DNA of 64,000 nt from Corythucha ciliata (GCA_038030265.1 CM075940.1:8618001-8682000), one strand, 5' to 3'; counted from the stretch's first letter, positions 20,545 to 32,290 are shown. The notes: generated by a model not told the origin, from the sequence alone. Program-made: numbers and translations.

Positions 20545-20662
20545 ACCAATTTCGCGAATTTGACGCTTCCAAAATCATTTTTATGCCTGTAGTTCTATCA
20601 ACCATAGTATGGCCTTTTTCTCAAGTATGGATGTTTACTTGATCGCTTAATGACCACTTTTT
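20545..20662 (+). repeat. right copy of 118-bp direct repeat flanking the LINE
   Basis: Counterpart of 18675-18792. The pre-insertion sequence then continues directly into family B monomers. Confidence 0.9.
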
Positions 20663-21030
20663 CTCAATTTTGCAGCGAAACTTGAGCTTTCCCCTAATTT
20701 CAGCCGTGAATTAGAATATTAGCGGATAGTTGACGCTTTTTCTCTATTTTTTCTGCGTATGAGCGACTTTTCCAACTTTCAAATATGAATTCGCGCTTTT
20801 CTCAACTTAAGTCGCGGATTGGCCGGATCGAACTAGACACCAGCGTTTTTTCTCAATTTTGGACTGGAATCTGGATCAGAAACCAAGAATTGACGCATTT
20901 TCTCAATTTTAGCCACGAATGAGCGCTTTTTCTCAATTATAGCCGGGAATATTGGAGTTTTCAAAACGTTTAGCCGCGTAAGCCTGCAGAACAGCGAAAA
21001 ATGAGCGTGGCTTCTCAATTTCAGACGTAG
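20655..21030 (-). repeat. family B array, inverted orientation
   Basis: About 12 monomers of the CTCAATTTTAGCC, CGAATTAGCG, CTTTTT type. Confidence 0.8.
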
Positions 21031-21370
21031 ACTTGCCTTTAAGATTGTTCAGAGAAAATAACTGCGCTCATGGGACTCGATAGGCTATTGCCGACGACCC
21101 CTAAACAGGGGCGTTTTTGGCGGGGGATGGTTAAAACTGACGTGAATATCACTCTCTTGAGCCCTCCGGCGGGTTGAGTCAAAATTGCCAAAATTTAAAA
21201 TTGCACGGAATCGCGTATATTTAGGGTTTTCGATCCGGGTAATCCAACAATCGAATAAACGAGCCGTTCAGAAGCGGCTACACCTCCGATGCCGCCGTTT
21301 TTGGCCAGCCCCTTTCTGACAGAATTTCTCAATTCCTGGGTTGATTTTTGTGTGCGTCAGTAAATTAGGA
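21030..21370. other. GC-richer spacer
   Basis: No exon or repeat seen. Contains GGGGCGTTTTTGGCGGGGGATGG near 21112, possibly a degraded transposon end. Confidence 0.35.
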
Positions 21371-21535
21371 TGCCTCGTAAATTATCGCTTTTCTCAAATT
21401 TAGCCGTGGATTGGAAATTTTTCGAAAAAACTTCACATTTAGCCATGAGTTGGACTTTATCTCAATATTTGCAGCGAATTAGCGATTTTCTCAATTTAAG
21501 CCGTGAATTATCGCTTTTCTCTATATTACCTATCT
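21370..21535 (-). repeat. family B array remnant
   Basis: Five to six monomers in inverted orientation immediately before the SINE foldback. Confidence 0.75.
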
Positions 21536-21584
21536 CAACAAATGATATAAAATTTATGAAGTTCGATAGGTGCTGTTGCCGGTA

Positions 21585-21795
21585 TTTTAATTAAATTAAA
21601 TCGATATATTTCCGTTCGGCTTAGCTGATCCCTCGCAGTACGATTGCCAATTGCGCCACGGTGGCTGGACTAGTAATCCAGAGGTTGCGGGTTCAAATCC
21701 CGCCAGGGAGCCCATTTTTTCTCGAATCTCAAATCGTGTTGGGCTGTGCCCTCCCAGCGTCGTCCGGAAATATATAAATTTAATTAAATTTGTTA
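21585..21795. mobile_element. tRNA-derived SINE, head-to-head foldback
   Basis: The right half (21665-21795, +) has an anticodon arm CTGGA-CTAGTAA-TCCAG, a T arm GCGGG-TTCAAAT-CCCGC, then a SINE body (TTTTTTCTCGAA...GTCGTCCGGA) and an AT tail. The left half is inverted: minus-strand CACCGTGGCGCAATTGGC (the D-arm half of the same head, ending 21663) runs to CGGAAATATAT and the same AT tail at about 21590. Thus a tRNA head is split and its two halves point apart. Body and head match the copy at 58.3 kb at roughly 80%. Confidence 0.75.
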
Positions 21796-22045
21796 GTATC
21801 GTTTCTTTCGTCCTTACCCAATAAGTAAAAGATATTTGGCCGAAAAAATGGCCAATGTTGTTTCGCAATAACCCACTAGTGCCGAAAACTGTTAAATAAC
21901 CACAGAAATTAGTTATTTGGCCATGAAATCTCCCAATTGATTGATCCAAGGCTTGTGTCCTAGGGATGGAAATGAGGCTTAACAGCCTCTACACAAACTT
22001 TTTCTTTTCAATTACTATTATTTGTATTTTGTTATTTATGTATTA
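21795..22045. other. unassigned spacer
   Basis: AT-rich, with GGCCGAAAAAATGGCCAA-type short inverted words near 21838. No coding signal. Confidence 0.3.
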
Positions 22046-23195
22046 TTTTTACCAAGCGCTCAATTATGGCCTTCTCATTAATTTAGCCGCAAATTAGCCT
22101 TTTTCTCAATTTTAGCATCGGATTAGCTTTTTTTTTTCATTTTCAGCCGTGAATTAGCGATTTTTCTCATTTTTATAGCCGCCAACATAAGCGCTTATTT
22201 CTTCTCCATTTTGGCAGCGATTCAGCGCTTTTTATCGATTTTATCTGTAAATTATCACTTTTCTCGAATTTACCCGCGGATTAGAGGTTTTTAGAAATTT
22301 TAGCTATTCGCCCTTTGTCTCGATTTAGCCTCAAATTGGCGTTTATTGTAATTTTAGCCTCGAATTCGCGCTTTTCTTCAACTTCAACAGTGAATTAGCG
22401 ATGTTTTTAAATTACAGCCACAAATTATCGCTATTGTTCTTAAGTTTAGCAGCGTAGTTGCGACATTTTCACATTTAGCTCTTATTTAACACAGAATTAG
22501 CGATTTTTCTCAATTTCAGCAGCAAATCAGCGCTTTTTTTTTATATTAACAGTGAATTGACGATGTATATTCACCTCGCCTTTTCTCAATTCTCGACGTT
22601 AGCCGCGAATTAGTGATTTTTCTCAATTTTAGTCGCGAATGAAATATCTTTCATTTAGCCGCAAACTAGCCTTATTCTCAATTCCAGCATCGGATTAGCT
22701 TTTTTTTTCTTTTTTCACTTTTAGCCATTACACAATTAGCGACTTTTCTCAAATTTTATAGCCAAGATAAGCGCTTTTTCTTCATTTTGTCTGCGATTCA
22801 GTGTTTTTTCTGAATTTTATCTGCAAATTATCGCTTTTCTCAAACTTAGCCGAGGATTAGAGCTTTTTAGAAATTTTAGCTTTTCGCCCTTTGTCTTGAT
22901 TTAGCCTCGAATTGTCGTTTATCGTAATTTTAGCCTCGAGTTTGCGCTTTTCCTCAACTTCAGCAGTGAATTAGCGATGTATTTACATTTAAAACTACGA
23001 ATTAACGCTAGTGTTCTTAAATTTAGCAGCGTAGTAGCGACTTTTTCACATTTAGCTATGATTTAGCACAAAATTAACGATTTCTAAATTTTTGCAGAGA
23101 ATCAGTGAATTGGCAATGTTTATTCACCTCGCCTTTTCTCAATTCTCCGCGAATTAGCGATTTTTCTTAATTTTAGCCGTGAATTAACGCTTTTT
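22045..23195 (-). repeat. family B array with 550-570-bp higher-order repeat, two copies
   Basis: About 37 monomers. Ordered variants recur: AGCATCGGATTAGC at 22114 and 22686 (572 bp apart) and TTCACCTCGCCTTTTCTC at 22570 and 23123 (553 bp apart), with a matching series of unusual monomers (TTCGCCCTTTGTC, CAGCAGTGAATTAGCGATG) in the same order between. Confidence 0.85.
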
Positions 23196-23880
23196 GAATT
23201 TGCCAAAATGTTGTCCAAAAATTGTCAAATAGTCAAAAAACTGTCCAAAACTGCGACATTGTTCACAAAGAGGCAAACCCACGAAATTTGGCTGGTAAAG
23301 TAGCCAGCATCTGTGAAATTGAGGTTTAAAGGACCAAAACAGCAAAATTGAGTTTTGAAAGCGAGAAAATCCGCAAAATACGACATTTTTATGACCCAAA
23401 ATGACGAAACTTAGGAGTTTAAATTAGCCAAACCCGGGAGTTTGGTGCCCCAGCCAAATTAATTTCCTGAATCAGCTAATTAACCTGCAAAACTGACTAA
23501 AAAGAAAATCCTCAGAAAATTTGGGCTTTAAAATCATAAAAGTCCCCAAAATTGGGTTAGGAAATAACAAAAATCAGTGAAATTAGATTTTTTTGACAAA
23601 TTTGAACATTTGGTTATGAAAGAGCGAAATGTGTTTTTCCGTCGTTCTTTTTCCGTCAAATTGCATTTCTGAATCAACCAATCCTGTGAAATTGTTAATA
23701 AAAATAGCTAATGCTTCGAAATTTTGTTTTTGATCATGCGAAAATCTCCAAAATTAGATTTTAACGAAGCCAATTCTGCGAAAGTCCGTGAAATTGGGCT
23801 CTGAAAGAGCAAACCCCATGAAATTTTGTTTTTAAAAGCGTGGAAATCAGCAAAAGTGGCGGTAAGAAGTAACAAAAATA
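23195..23880 (-). repeat. family C array
   Basis: About 22 degenerate units (GCGAAATT, GGGTTTTGAAAG, GCCAAAACC on the plus strand), directly continuous with the B array. Confidence 0.75.
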
Positions 23881-24130
23881 AAAAAAATAAAAAATTGTGG
23901 CCATTGGTCCCCCATTGGTTCGCGGCTTGCTCCCAGGGTTTTTTACAATTTCGCACTTATTATATTCAAAAATATTCAATTTTGTGAATGTTTACCCTGC
24001 AAAATGTGCAGTTTCTGGTGTTCATCCTACGAAACTTACAATTTTGTTGCTATTTAGCCCTAAAACAGTAAAACTTCTCTAAGCTCACGATTCAGCGGCT
24101 GAAACTTGCAATTTCGTGACTATTCAGAAA
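23880..24130 (+). repeat. family D remnant
   Basis: Units of about 30 bp around GAAACTTGCAATTTCGTG and ACTATTCAG. The same family is fuller at 27.2-27.8 kb. Confidence 0.5.
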
Positions 24131-24576
24131 ACGCTGTCATTACAGTCTAGAATAGAATTGGTGGGGGCGTGTTGGCTAAGTCTCTGAAGTGCCCTTCCCC
24201 CTCCCTAAGAGGCGAGTCAGGGTCCGCGCCTGACTGTAATTAGGGTGTTTTCCCCCTTGAGACATAAAATCGTGTTTATGCGCAACGTTGAAATGATCTT
24301 ACCTAGCTATTCGATGGGTGATTTTTCGTTTCGGTACTCCCACTCCTGGCTAAAAGATCCATGACGGGGGGGGGGGGGTGCACTTTTGCACTATGTCAAA
24401 CAAAGGGGATTATTATGGCAAACTCGATTTTTCCTATTAAGGCCAGACGTTTCAATCGGTCAAGAGTTCATTTAAGCGAGCTATTTTTACACAAAATAAT
24501 TTATATTTGGGGTCCCTATCTCCATCAGTTTATCTTTTTTCATCCACGCCACTCTTTCATTTCCTTCTTAACTGTT
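24130..24576. other. 5' flank of the sulfatase gene
   Basis: Contains a degraded transposon end (GTCAGGGTCCGCGCCTGAC near 24216) and a G13 run near 24366. Promoter elements could not be pinned down. The sulfatase frame is open upstream to 24361 without a signal-peptide-like start, so that part was left out of the gene. Confidence 0.35.
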
Positions 24577-26422
24577 ATGATTTGGCTACCACTCGCTCTA
24601 GTCTTCCTAAGTGTGGAGGCTCGTCCCAATTTTATAATTATAATAACGGACGATCAAGATGTTTCTCTTCGAGGAATGGTAGGACCTCCCCCCCCACTCA
24701 CCCCCACTCTACAACATCGCTGGTCATTAATTTTGTTGAAATTTCAGACACCCTTGAAGAAGACAAAAACTTTGCTAGCTGACCAAGGAGTTACTTTCGG
24801 GAACGCTGTGAGTAAATGAAATTTTTATTTTTAAATGTTTATGGAAGCAAGTGATTTGTGTATTCCAGTTCACGACAACGCCCATATGTTGCCCCAGTCG
24901 AGCCTCTTTTTTGACAGGTCTCTACCAGCACAGTCACGGTGTTGTCAATAACACGATTCAAGGCGGGTGTAGCAGTCGAGACTGGCAAATGAGTCACGAG
25001 AGGGTTACTTTTGCAACGGAACTGAAGAAACTAAATTATTCGACTTTTTACGCCGGGAAATATTTGAATCAAGTAAGCGTTACACATTTAAAGTAATTAA
25101 ACAAAAAAAAGGAAGTAAGCCTGATTTCAGTATGGCTCTAAAAATGCGGGAGGACCACGCCATGTTCCGCCAGGCTGGGATAGCTGGGTCGGCTTGATAG
25201 GAAATTCGAAGTACTACAATTACTCGTTGTCTATAAATGGGACTAGAAGACATTTTAAGAATGAATACTTGACGCGCATACTGGTACTGTCTTTAAAATA
25301 TTCATGTCACCCATAGCTCAAGAAAACATTAATTTTTAGGAATGTGAGGCAGTTAAATTTTTAGACAACCACAAGGCTTCGGAGGATCCATTTTTAATGG
25401 TTCTAGCGCCTCCAGCACCTCATTCGCCATTCACTCCTGAGCCTGCGTACGCTGGAGCGTTTAAAGGGACGAAAATTCCTCGAACTCCCCATTTTAACTA
25501 TCCAAATAACACTGTAAGGTAGCCCATAATATTTTATTTGTTTCAAATATTTTCATTCATGCCTAAAGGATAAGCATTGGCTAGCACGAATGGGACCTTC
25601 TCCACTACCGAAAAATGTGACTCGACTAATGGACAAACTGTACGCGTCACGCTGGGAAACGCTTCTAACAGTCGACGACCTCGTTGAAACGATCGTTAAC
25701 AAACTCACGTCGACTCGACTCATAAAAAACACTTACGTCGTCTTTACGTCCGACAATGGATTCCACCTGGGACAATTCGCAATGGCGTGGGACAAGCGAC
25801 AGCCCTATGAATTTGACATTCGAGTACCGCTGTTGGTACGCGGCCCAGGGCTGCCGGCTGGGCAAATAGTTCAAACCCCTGTGTTGCTCATTGACATTGC
25901 TCCGACTCTCTACCATGTTTTGAACGTGTCGGTTCAAACTGACGGACGATCGTTTATTCCACTCGGCAGTGGCACCGAAGACAGGAGTTTTATTGTCGAG
26001 TACCAAGGCGAGGGAAGTGTGGGACGCTCGTCTCGTTGTTTTCCCGACGATTCTGACGTTTCAGTAAGGGTAAACGTTCAAAAAATACGAATAGCTAAAA
26101 AACAAAAAAAACTTTTCAGCACTGCCTTGATAACGTTTTGTGTAAGTGTCAAGACTCATCGAATAATACATACACCTGCTACCGGTCTATCACGAAACAG
26201 AATAACACGATATTTTGCATGTTCAACGACAACGAAGTACCTAATCTATTCAAATAAAACCCACCGGCAGTATTAATTAGTTTTCTTCTTTTCTAGATGC
26301 TCATTGAATCGTACGACTTAACGACTGACCCGTTCCAATTGAAGAACGTAGCCCTAGAGATGTCAGAAAAGGATAAACGATTTTATGTAACGAAATTACG
26401 GCAATCGTCGAATTTACCGTAA
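24577..26422 (+). CDS. GNS: N-acetylglucosamine-6-sulfatase, eight exons
   Basis: Exons 24577-24678, 24748-24807, 24869-25072, 25131-25283, 25340-25513, 25569-26063, 26120-26236 and 26297-26422 encode 476 aa. All seven introns (56-69 nt apart from small variation) are GT-AG and phase 0. GNS removes 6-sulfate from GlcNAc in heparan and keratan sulfate in the lysosome. Seen: a signal peptide M1-A15; metal-binding TDDQD (24-28); the sulfatase signature CCPSR at 61-65, with C61 the residue converted to formylglycine; AGKYLN; SINGTRR; APPAPHSPF; TSDNGFHLGQF (D293, N294); KRQPYEFDIRVPLLVRGPG; VEYQGEG; and the Cys-rich NNTYTCYRS with a YDLTTDPFQLKN end. The human enzyme is 552 aa; the C terminus here is shorter. 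The start was chosen because the signal peptide begins there. All catalytic motifs look intact. Confidence 0.92.
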
Positions 26423-26434
26423 GCAAGACAATTA

Positions 26435-26440
26435 AATAAA
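26435..26440 (+). terminator. putative polyadenylation signal for the sulfatase gene
   Basis: AATAAA only 12 nt after the stop codon, implying a very short 3' UTR. Confidence 0.5.
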
Positions 26441-26750
26441 ATAGCGGGAAAAGGACATTCCTTCAATGTGTGATCCTATTAGAAGCGTTCAACACATTTG
26501 TTTAATAATTAATTATTGACAAATAATTATGTGAAAAAGTTGGGCATCTAGCAGCACAAAGTGGCTTCTCAGGTCATTCGATAGATGGCTCAAGAATGCT
26601 GTCGGCTGCGTCGCTTCACCACTGAAAAGCCCCCCCCCCCCCCAGCCACCCATCGAGGGCTGTTCAGGAAAAACTTTTTAGGGGATTTTTTCAATAGTTC
26701 TTGCAACGCTTAACAAATTCTTTTTCATCACAAATGAGTAATTTTATTCA
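26441..26750. other. spacer with a C14 run
   Basis: Non-coding. One of the longest C runs in the window is at 26630-26643. Confidence 0.5.
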
Positions 26751-27225
26751 GTTATGGTAACATGTGAGCGCTTTTTGCCAATTTTCGCCACGTATTGCGT
26801 TTCCAGAAGCCGTGAATTAGCGTATTTTCTCATTTTTAGGCTGGACTAAACATGTTTTTTAACTTTTTTTCATTTTAGTCACAATTGAGCGGTTTTTCTC
26901 AATTTAAACGGAAAATGAGCGCTTTTTATCGATTTTAACAGCAGCCATGCTCCAAATAACAGCACAATTGCGCGCTTTCTCAATTTTTTAATAGCTTAAG
27001 ATTGTAAAGAAACAACAACTGAGTCGCGAAGTTACCTCCTTAAACCGCAAATAAGCCGGGTTTTTTTTATCAGTTTTGCCGTAAATGAGTGCTTTTCCCG
27101 AGAATTTTTGCCACGAATTAGCGTTTTTCTCTATTTTTGACCCAAATTAGCGTTTTTTTTTTTTTTTTCCTTACGTTGGTCCACGAATTGGAGTTTTTCT
27201 CAATTTTAGCAACGAACGGACGTTC
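26750..27225 (-). repeat. family B array, inverted orientation
   Basis: About 15 monomers, including a marker-like monomer (CCAGAAGCCGTGAATTAGCG) near 26805. Confidence 0.8.
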
Positions 27226-27229
27226 TATA

Positions 27230-27830
27230 GAGTCTCTTGGTCGAACCAGCTACGAAAATGGCCCTAAAACTTGCAGTTTTTCTTAAACGAAGGCCCTGTA
27301 CTTGCGATTTCCTTAAATTAACACCGGAAGGTCCGAAACTTTCAATTTCGTGGATATTCAGCCAGGAAAATCGTAATTATGCTCAAATCCTTCCTCCCCC
27401 CCAATCTCCTAACACAAATATTTATTTAAAAATTTTGCAATTATACACAGCTATTTGTCAGGGTATGGGCGTAGGAAGGGTCGGTTAGACCAGCGTCGGT
27501 GGCCTCTAATACAAGTTGGCCCTGAAAACATGCAATTTTGCTTACATTTGGACCCGAAACTTGCAATTTCTTAAAAATTGTGTCTGGAATCACCCATATA
27601 AAACATGGAGGCAGATTTTTGTCTCCAAAATGTTGCAATTTTGTGTGTGTCAGCCTACGACGCGGTCCATAGGGGCCTCTCCGACCTGGAGACTTAGCTC
27701 ACAAAAAAACAATTTCTAACTTGCACATTTTGCGTATATTCGGCCAGGAAACTTGTAATTTCACCCATATTAGGACCCCAACTTGCAAGTTCATTCAACT
27801 TCGCAATTAAAAATGAATTCAAATTCAAAT
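27230..27830 (+). repeat. family D array
   Basis: Units near 30 bp built on CCGAAACTTGCAATTTC, then GTGGATATTC and AGCC. Interrupted at about 27460-27520 and 27640-27710 by GGGCGTAGGAAGGGTCGGT- and GGGGCCTC-type transposon scraps. Confidence 0.6.
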
Positions 27831-27944
27831 TTATGGGCGCAGTCCAGGCCGGCTTGCCCACGGTTCACGCCCACTTTTAAAAACAAATGAAACTGGCAAT
27901 TTCGTTGAAATTAAGACTTTTCAGCTAAGAACTTCAGAACTAAG

Positions 27945-28155
27945 AATTTCAGCCACGAATTAGCTATTTTCACCCAACTTTAGCCATAAGTTGAGGTTTT
28001 TTCTCTACATTAGTTACGTAGTTTTGAATGGAATGAATGGAAATGTTATTAAGGTGAAACAAACATGAATAGTACACATTTGCTCTAATTGTAAAGCCCG
28101 TTAACCGTGAATTAGCGTTTTCTCATTTTTAGAATGAGATGAGCGATTTCTCTCA
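27945..28155 (-). repeat. family B remnant
   Basis: Five to six inverted monomers in two patches separated by about 70 bp of other DNA. Confidence 0.6.
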
Positions 28156-28400
28156 ATTGTCTTCAAAAAATCGTTGACTTAGCTCTTTCAAACCCAATAG
28201 TCGTTCACGGTTGGCTATTTCATGAACTAATTTCACGGGTTTGGCTTCTTTCAAAAGGTCCCATTTGAGACCCATTCTGCTACAGTGAGTGAAGGGCGTT
28301 GGGGATTGTTCCAGCCCCTGTGAACTTCCTAAGAAACATCCGCAAAATCTTATTTTTCTGTTCGAAACCGTGTAATTTAGCGTTATAGAAACAAACAATT
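28155..28400 (+). repeat. family C remnant
   Basis: Units such as AATTTCACGGGTTTGGCTTC and TTTCAAAAGGTC. Orientation is opposite to the B patch it touches. Confidence 0.5.
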
Positions 28401-29490
28401 GTGGTATTTTATGGAAATTTTGCCTGAAACATAAGGAGTTGTTATTTCCACAATTATTGAAGAGTCTAAAGGAGGAGTGGTTCTATACACCACCGCCCTC
28501 CACTCCTCCCTTCTACAGCATTACAGTATTAGCTGTAGTAGACAGAAAAAGGGTGTTTTAGCTGTAATATAAACCGTATGGAACCCTCGGGCAAAAAGGA
28601 TGCGCGCTGACGTTATACATTTTGGCACATCAAAAGACTATAAGGCAGATCACCGTATGAAAAAGAAGGCGCAAAAGTCCACGATGTATATTCCTTTGCT
28701 CAGAGAAAAGAGATACCTACTCTCACATTTTTTCTATTACTGCTCGTAACACACGTACACACACAAAAAAAACATTCCTGCATTTTTAAGCTTCTTGCCT
28801 TTCTTGGCAGGTATAGAGAGAGAGATAGAATGAGTGCGGGGGAAAAGGGTATATTTGGTAAAACCCCTTTTTCTCCCGCCATAAATATTTTTCTCTGTAA
28901 TACGTTTGTAAAGCAAAAAAAAAGCATGGCGGCCTGGGCTTTGATTTTATTAATAAAGCCTTCTATCCAGTAGTGTACCGATCGACTCTCGAATTCCAAA
29001 TCCTTGGGTGTGTGTTGGTGGGGGGGGGGGGGGTCGCACAACCACTGACTACAAGCAGACTGTCAAAGCCACGTGTGATGAAAATCGGGGCAGTAAGACA
29101 AGGGGTGGAGTGTGCCCTAAACACAAATCCATCGTTGAAAAAGTCAGCCGTGTGAGTCGCAGGGGAGCTTTTGCTGCTGAAATCAGAGCGTTTTGAGTAA
29201 AATTCAAACTGGTGGCCTCCTGGAAGTAGTTTAGCAGTGGGAGGGGGAGTGGTTCACGTAATGCTGGTGTGGAGGTGAGTGGCATGATTTTAGCAAGGGC
29301 GGTCATCAATTGAGAAAAAAAGGAAATAGAAGGCTCAAACAACTTTGTAAGTTATTTTGCCCCCTCCAGCCATTCCGACTGAATCATTTTACTCTCCAAG
29401 GCTGACTGTCCGTTACACAAAGGGACTTTTTTATTAGTATTCACCCAGAAACTTGTAATTTTTACTTGAAAATATGAATTTTTCACTGCG
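28400..29490. other. non-repeat spacer
   Basis: AT-rich with a GAGAGAGAG stretch near 28813 and a G13 run at about 29025. Frames open for about 100 codons (28700-29041, 29049-29342) have no recognisable content. Confidence 0.4.
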
Positions 29491-30000
29491 CGAAATACGC
29501 TAATTCGTGGATGAGATTGTGCAAAAACGTTCTTTCATGCGGCAAAAATTGAGAAAGTGCGCTAATTTGCGGTTTCTAGATGCATAGATACAACTTTTAG
29601 ACCAAAAACGCCAATTCACCGGATTTGTATGGCCAACAATTCCAATTCGTCGCCAGAACAGCATCTTCATGAAATTGCCTTGTTTCTAGGCTAATTTTTC
29701 CGGCGTCATATTCACGGAAAGACGTAGTTTCACTAGATAGACGGCGACTTATAACCCAAATTTGGCAATATCGGCCATATAATGGGCGTATTCAGCCCGG
29801 AAACTTGCTGGAAGGGAAAAGCAATAGTTGGCCCTAGAATGCTCGCCCAGTAGCATGGAAACTCAGATTTCACACATTTGGCATTTTCAAAATTATTTTC
29901 AGTGCGTTAGACCTTTCAAAACCCAAATTTAGCAGTTTTGGATCTCACAGAACCCAATTTTGCGGGTTTTGCTTACCCAAAAATCCCACCGGGTAGACGA
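29490..30000 (+). repeat. mixed B, C and D remnants
   Basis: Family B monomers to about 29660, including a TTTCTAGATGCATAGATACAAC marker-like variant at 29571; then scattered D-like and, from 29870, C units with TTTTGCGGGTTTTGC cores. Confidence 0.55.
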
Positions 30001-30059
30001 TACAGTTGATTATCAAGGGATGGTGAACTACCCCTGGCCCCTTTAAAGCTTAAAGATGA

Positions 30060-31730
30060 AAAAAATGAGAATTTTCAGTTAATTAAGATGTGAAAAAATC
30101 GCTGAATCGCTTCTAAAATTGAGAAAATCGCTCATTCTCACCTAGAATTGCGAAAAGATCCTCATTCACCACTGAAATTGCGAAAAGATGCTGATTCGCG
30201 TTAAAATTTGCAAACAGAGCTAATTCCCACCTGAAATTGAGAAAAAGGGTTCTTTAGAGGGGCTAAAATTTAGATAAAGTGATACCATTTGCGGAATGAT
30301 AATTGAGAATAAGCGCTAATTCCCATAAGCTGAAAATGAGAAAACGCCAATTCGCGGATTCTTGAAGCAATTTCGCGGGTGAAAATTAAGAAAAACGCTA
30401 ATTCATGAGTGGAATTAGAGAGTAAAACGTCAATTCTCGGATATAATTGAGGAAGTGCTCTAACTCACTGCCAAAATTGATAAAAAGTGCTAATATCGCG
30501 GGTAAAATAGAGATATAGGCGAATTCACGGGGAAAATAGAGAAATTATGTGCGCAATAATTCGCAGCTAAAATTGAAAAGATGTGATAATTTGCGGACAT
30601 AATTGAGAAAAATGTGCTAATTCAGAGCTAAAACCGAGAAAAAGCGATCATTCACGGCTGAAATTGTGAAAAGGCGTTGATTCGCAATAAGCGGGTTGAT
30701 TTCGCGGGTAAGGGTTGAAGCCCAATTTGGAAACAGCGCTACTTCCCGCCTGAAATGAAGAAAAAACGTTTTTTAGGTGCTAAAATTGAGATGGAGTGCT
30801 ACAATAAGCGGTAATAAAAATTGAGTAAAAGGGCTAATTTCCAGCTGAATTGGAGAAAACGCTAATTCGCGGATTCTTGAAGCAACTTCGCGGGTGAAAT
30901 TAAGAAAAACGCTAATTCATGGGTAAAATGAGAGAGAAAAACGTTAATTCTCGGAAAGTGTTGAAGAAATGCTTGAATTCACTTCTAGAATTGATAAATA
31001 GAGCTAATATCGCGGGTAAAACTGAGTAAAAGGCGAATTCACGGGTAAAATGGAGACAAACGCTGATTTTGCGCTATATTTTGCAGCTAAAATTGAAAAA
31101 ATGTGATAATTTGCGGACATAATTGAGAAAAATGTGCAAATTCGCGGCTAAAACCGAGAAAAAGCAATCATTCACTGCTGAAATTGTGAAAAGGCGTTGT
31201 TTCGCGGGTGCAATTTGGAAACAGCGCTACTTCCCGCCTGAAATGAAGAAAAATCGGTTTTTCGGTGCTAAAATTGAGATGGAGTGCTACAATAAGCGGT
31301 AAAAAAAATTGAAAAAAAGGGCTAATTTCCAGCTGAAATGGAGAAAACGCCAATTCGCGGATTCTTGAAGCAACTTCGCGGGTGAAATTAAGAAAAACGC
31401 TAATTCATGGGTAAAATGAGAGAGAAAAACGTTAATTCTCGGAAAGAGTTGAAGAAATGCTTTGCTTTAATTCGTGGATAGAATTGAGGAAATGCTCTAA
31501 TTCCCTGCTAGAATTGATAAGAAGTGCTAATATCGCGGGTAAAATAGAGAGAAAAAAAACGAATTCACGGGTTAAATGGAGAAAAATGCAACTAAAATGG
31601 AAAAAATGTGCTTATTTGCGGATATAATTGAGAAAAAAAGTGCTAATTCGCGGCTAAAATCTAAGAAAAGGCCAACTCGAGGCAACTTCGTAGCTAAAAT
31701 TCAGAAAAATACGCAATTTTAACCTACGAA
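30060..31730 (+). repeat. family B array with about 500-bp higher-order repeat, three copies
   Basis: About 56 monomers. The marker TTCGCGGATTCTTGAAGCAA occurs at 30351, 30866 and 31354 (515 and 488 bp apart). AAACCGAGAAAAAGC occurs at 30631 and 31151 (520 bp). AAATGAAGAAAAA..GTTTTT and GAGATGGAGTGCTACAATAAG keep the same order in successive copies. Confidence 0.9.
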
Positions 31731-31769
31731 AAAGTATATTCCTAGTTTATTTAGAGGCTAAAGGGCATC

Positions 31770-32290
31770 CTAGAGATTTCTGCCCTCAAAACCCTATTTT
31801 TCAGGACTTAATATACTCAACGAACCAAATTTCGCGGGTTTTTCACATTCAAAAGTCTAATTTTGCAAGATCGACTCGCTAAACAGCCAATTTATGTGGG
31901 GTTGACCTATTACTGTGTTCAAATAAGCAATTTCACACGTTTGAGGCATAAAAAAGCAATTCCGTGGGTTGGGGCTCTTTTAAAGTTCAAATTTCAGGTA
32001 TTCGGCACTCACATTTTGCTGTTTTGGTTAATTCGAGGCCCAGTTTGGCCTTTGGATCTTTAAAAACCAGCAATCCCGGTGGGTTAGGCTCTTTAAATGC
32101 CCACATTTTGCTCATCTGGCGGGTGAGAAGCCATATTTCGTGAGGTTGGCTCCTTGGAAAAGTCAACTTGGCAGATTTCACATCCTCAAAATTGAAACTT
32201 CCACGGTATTAGCTCATCTTGAAGAGCAATGTCACCGGTCTGACTACTTTCATAAACACAATTTCGCACAGCTGGCTCAGTTAGCTGGAA
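31770..32290 (+). repeat. family C array
   Basis: About 17 units with AATTTCGCGGGTT, TTGGCTC, TTTAAAA(A)GTC. Co-oriented with the B array that precedes it. Confidence 0.75.

Noticed and set aside
24361..24576. N-terminal extension of the sulfatase
   Set aside because: The frame is open, but the extension is not signal-like, begins at a G run, and the signal peptide starts at 24577.
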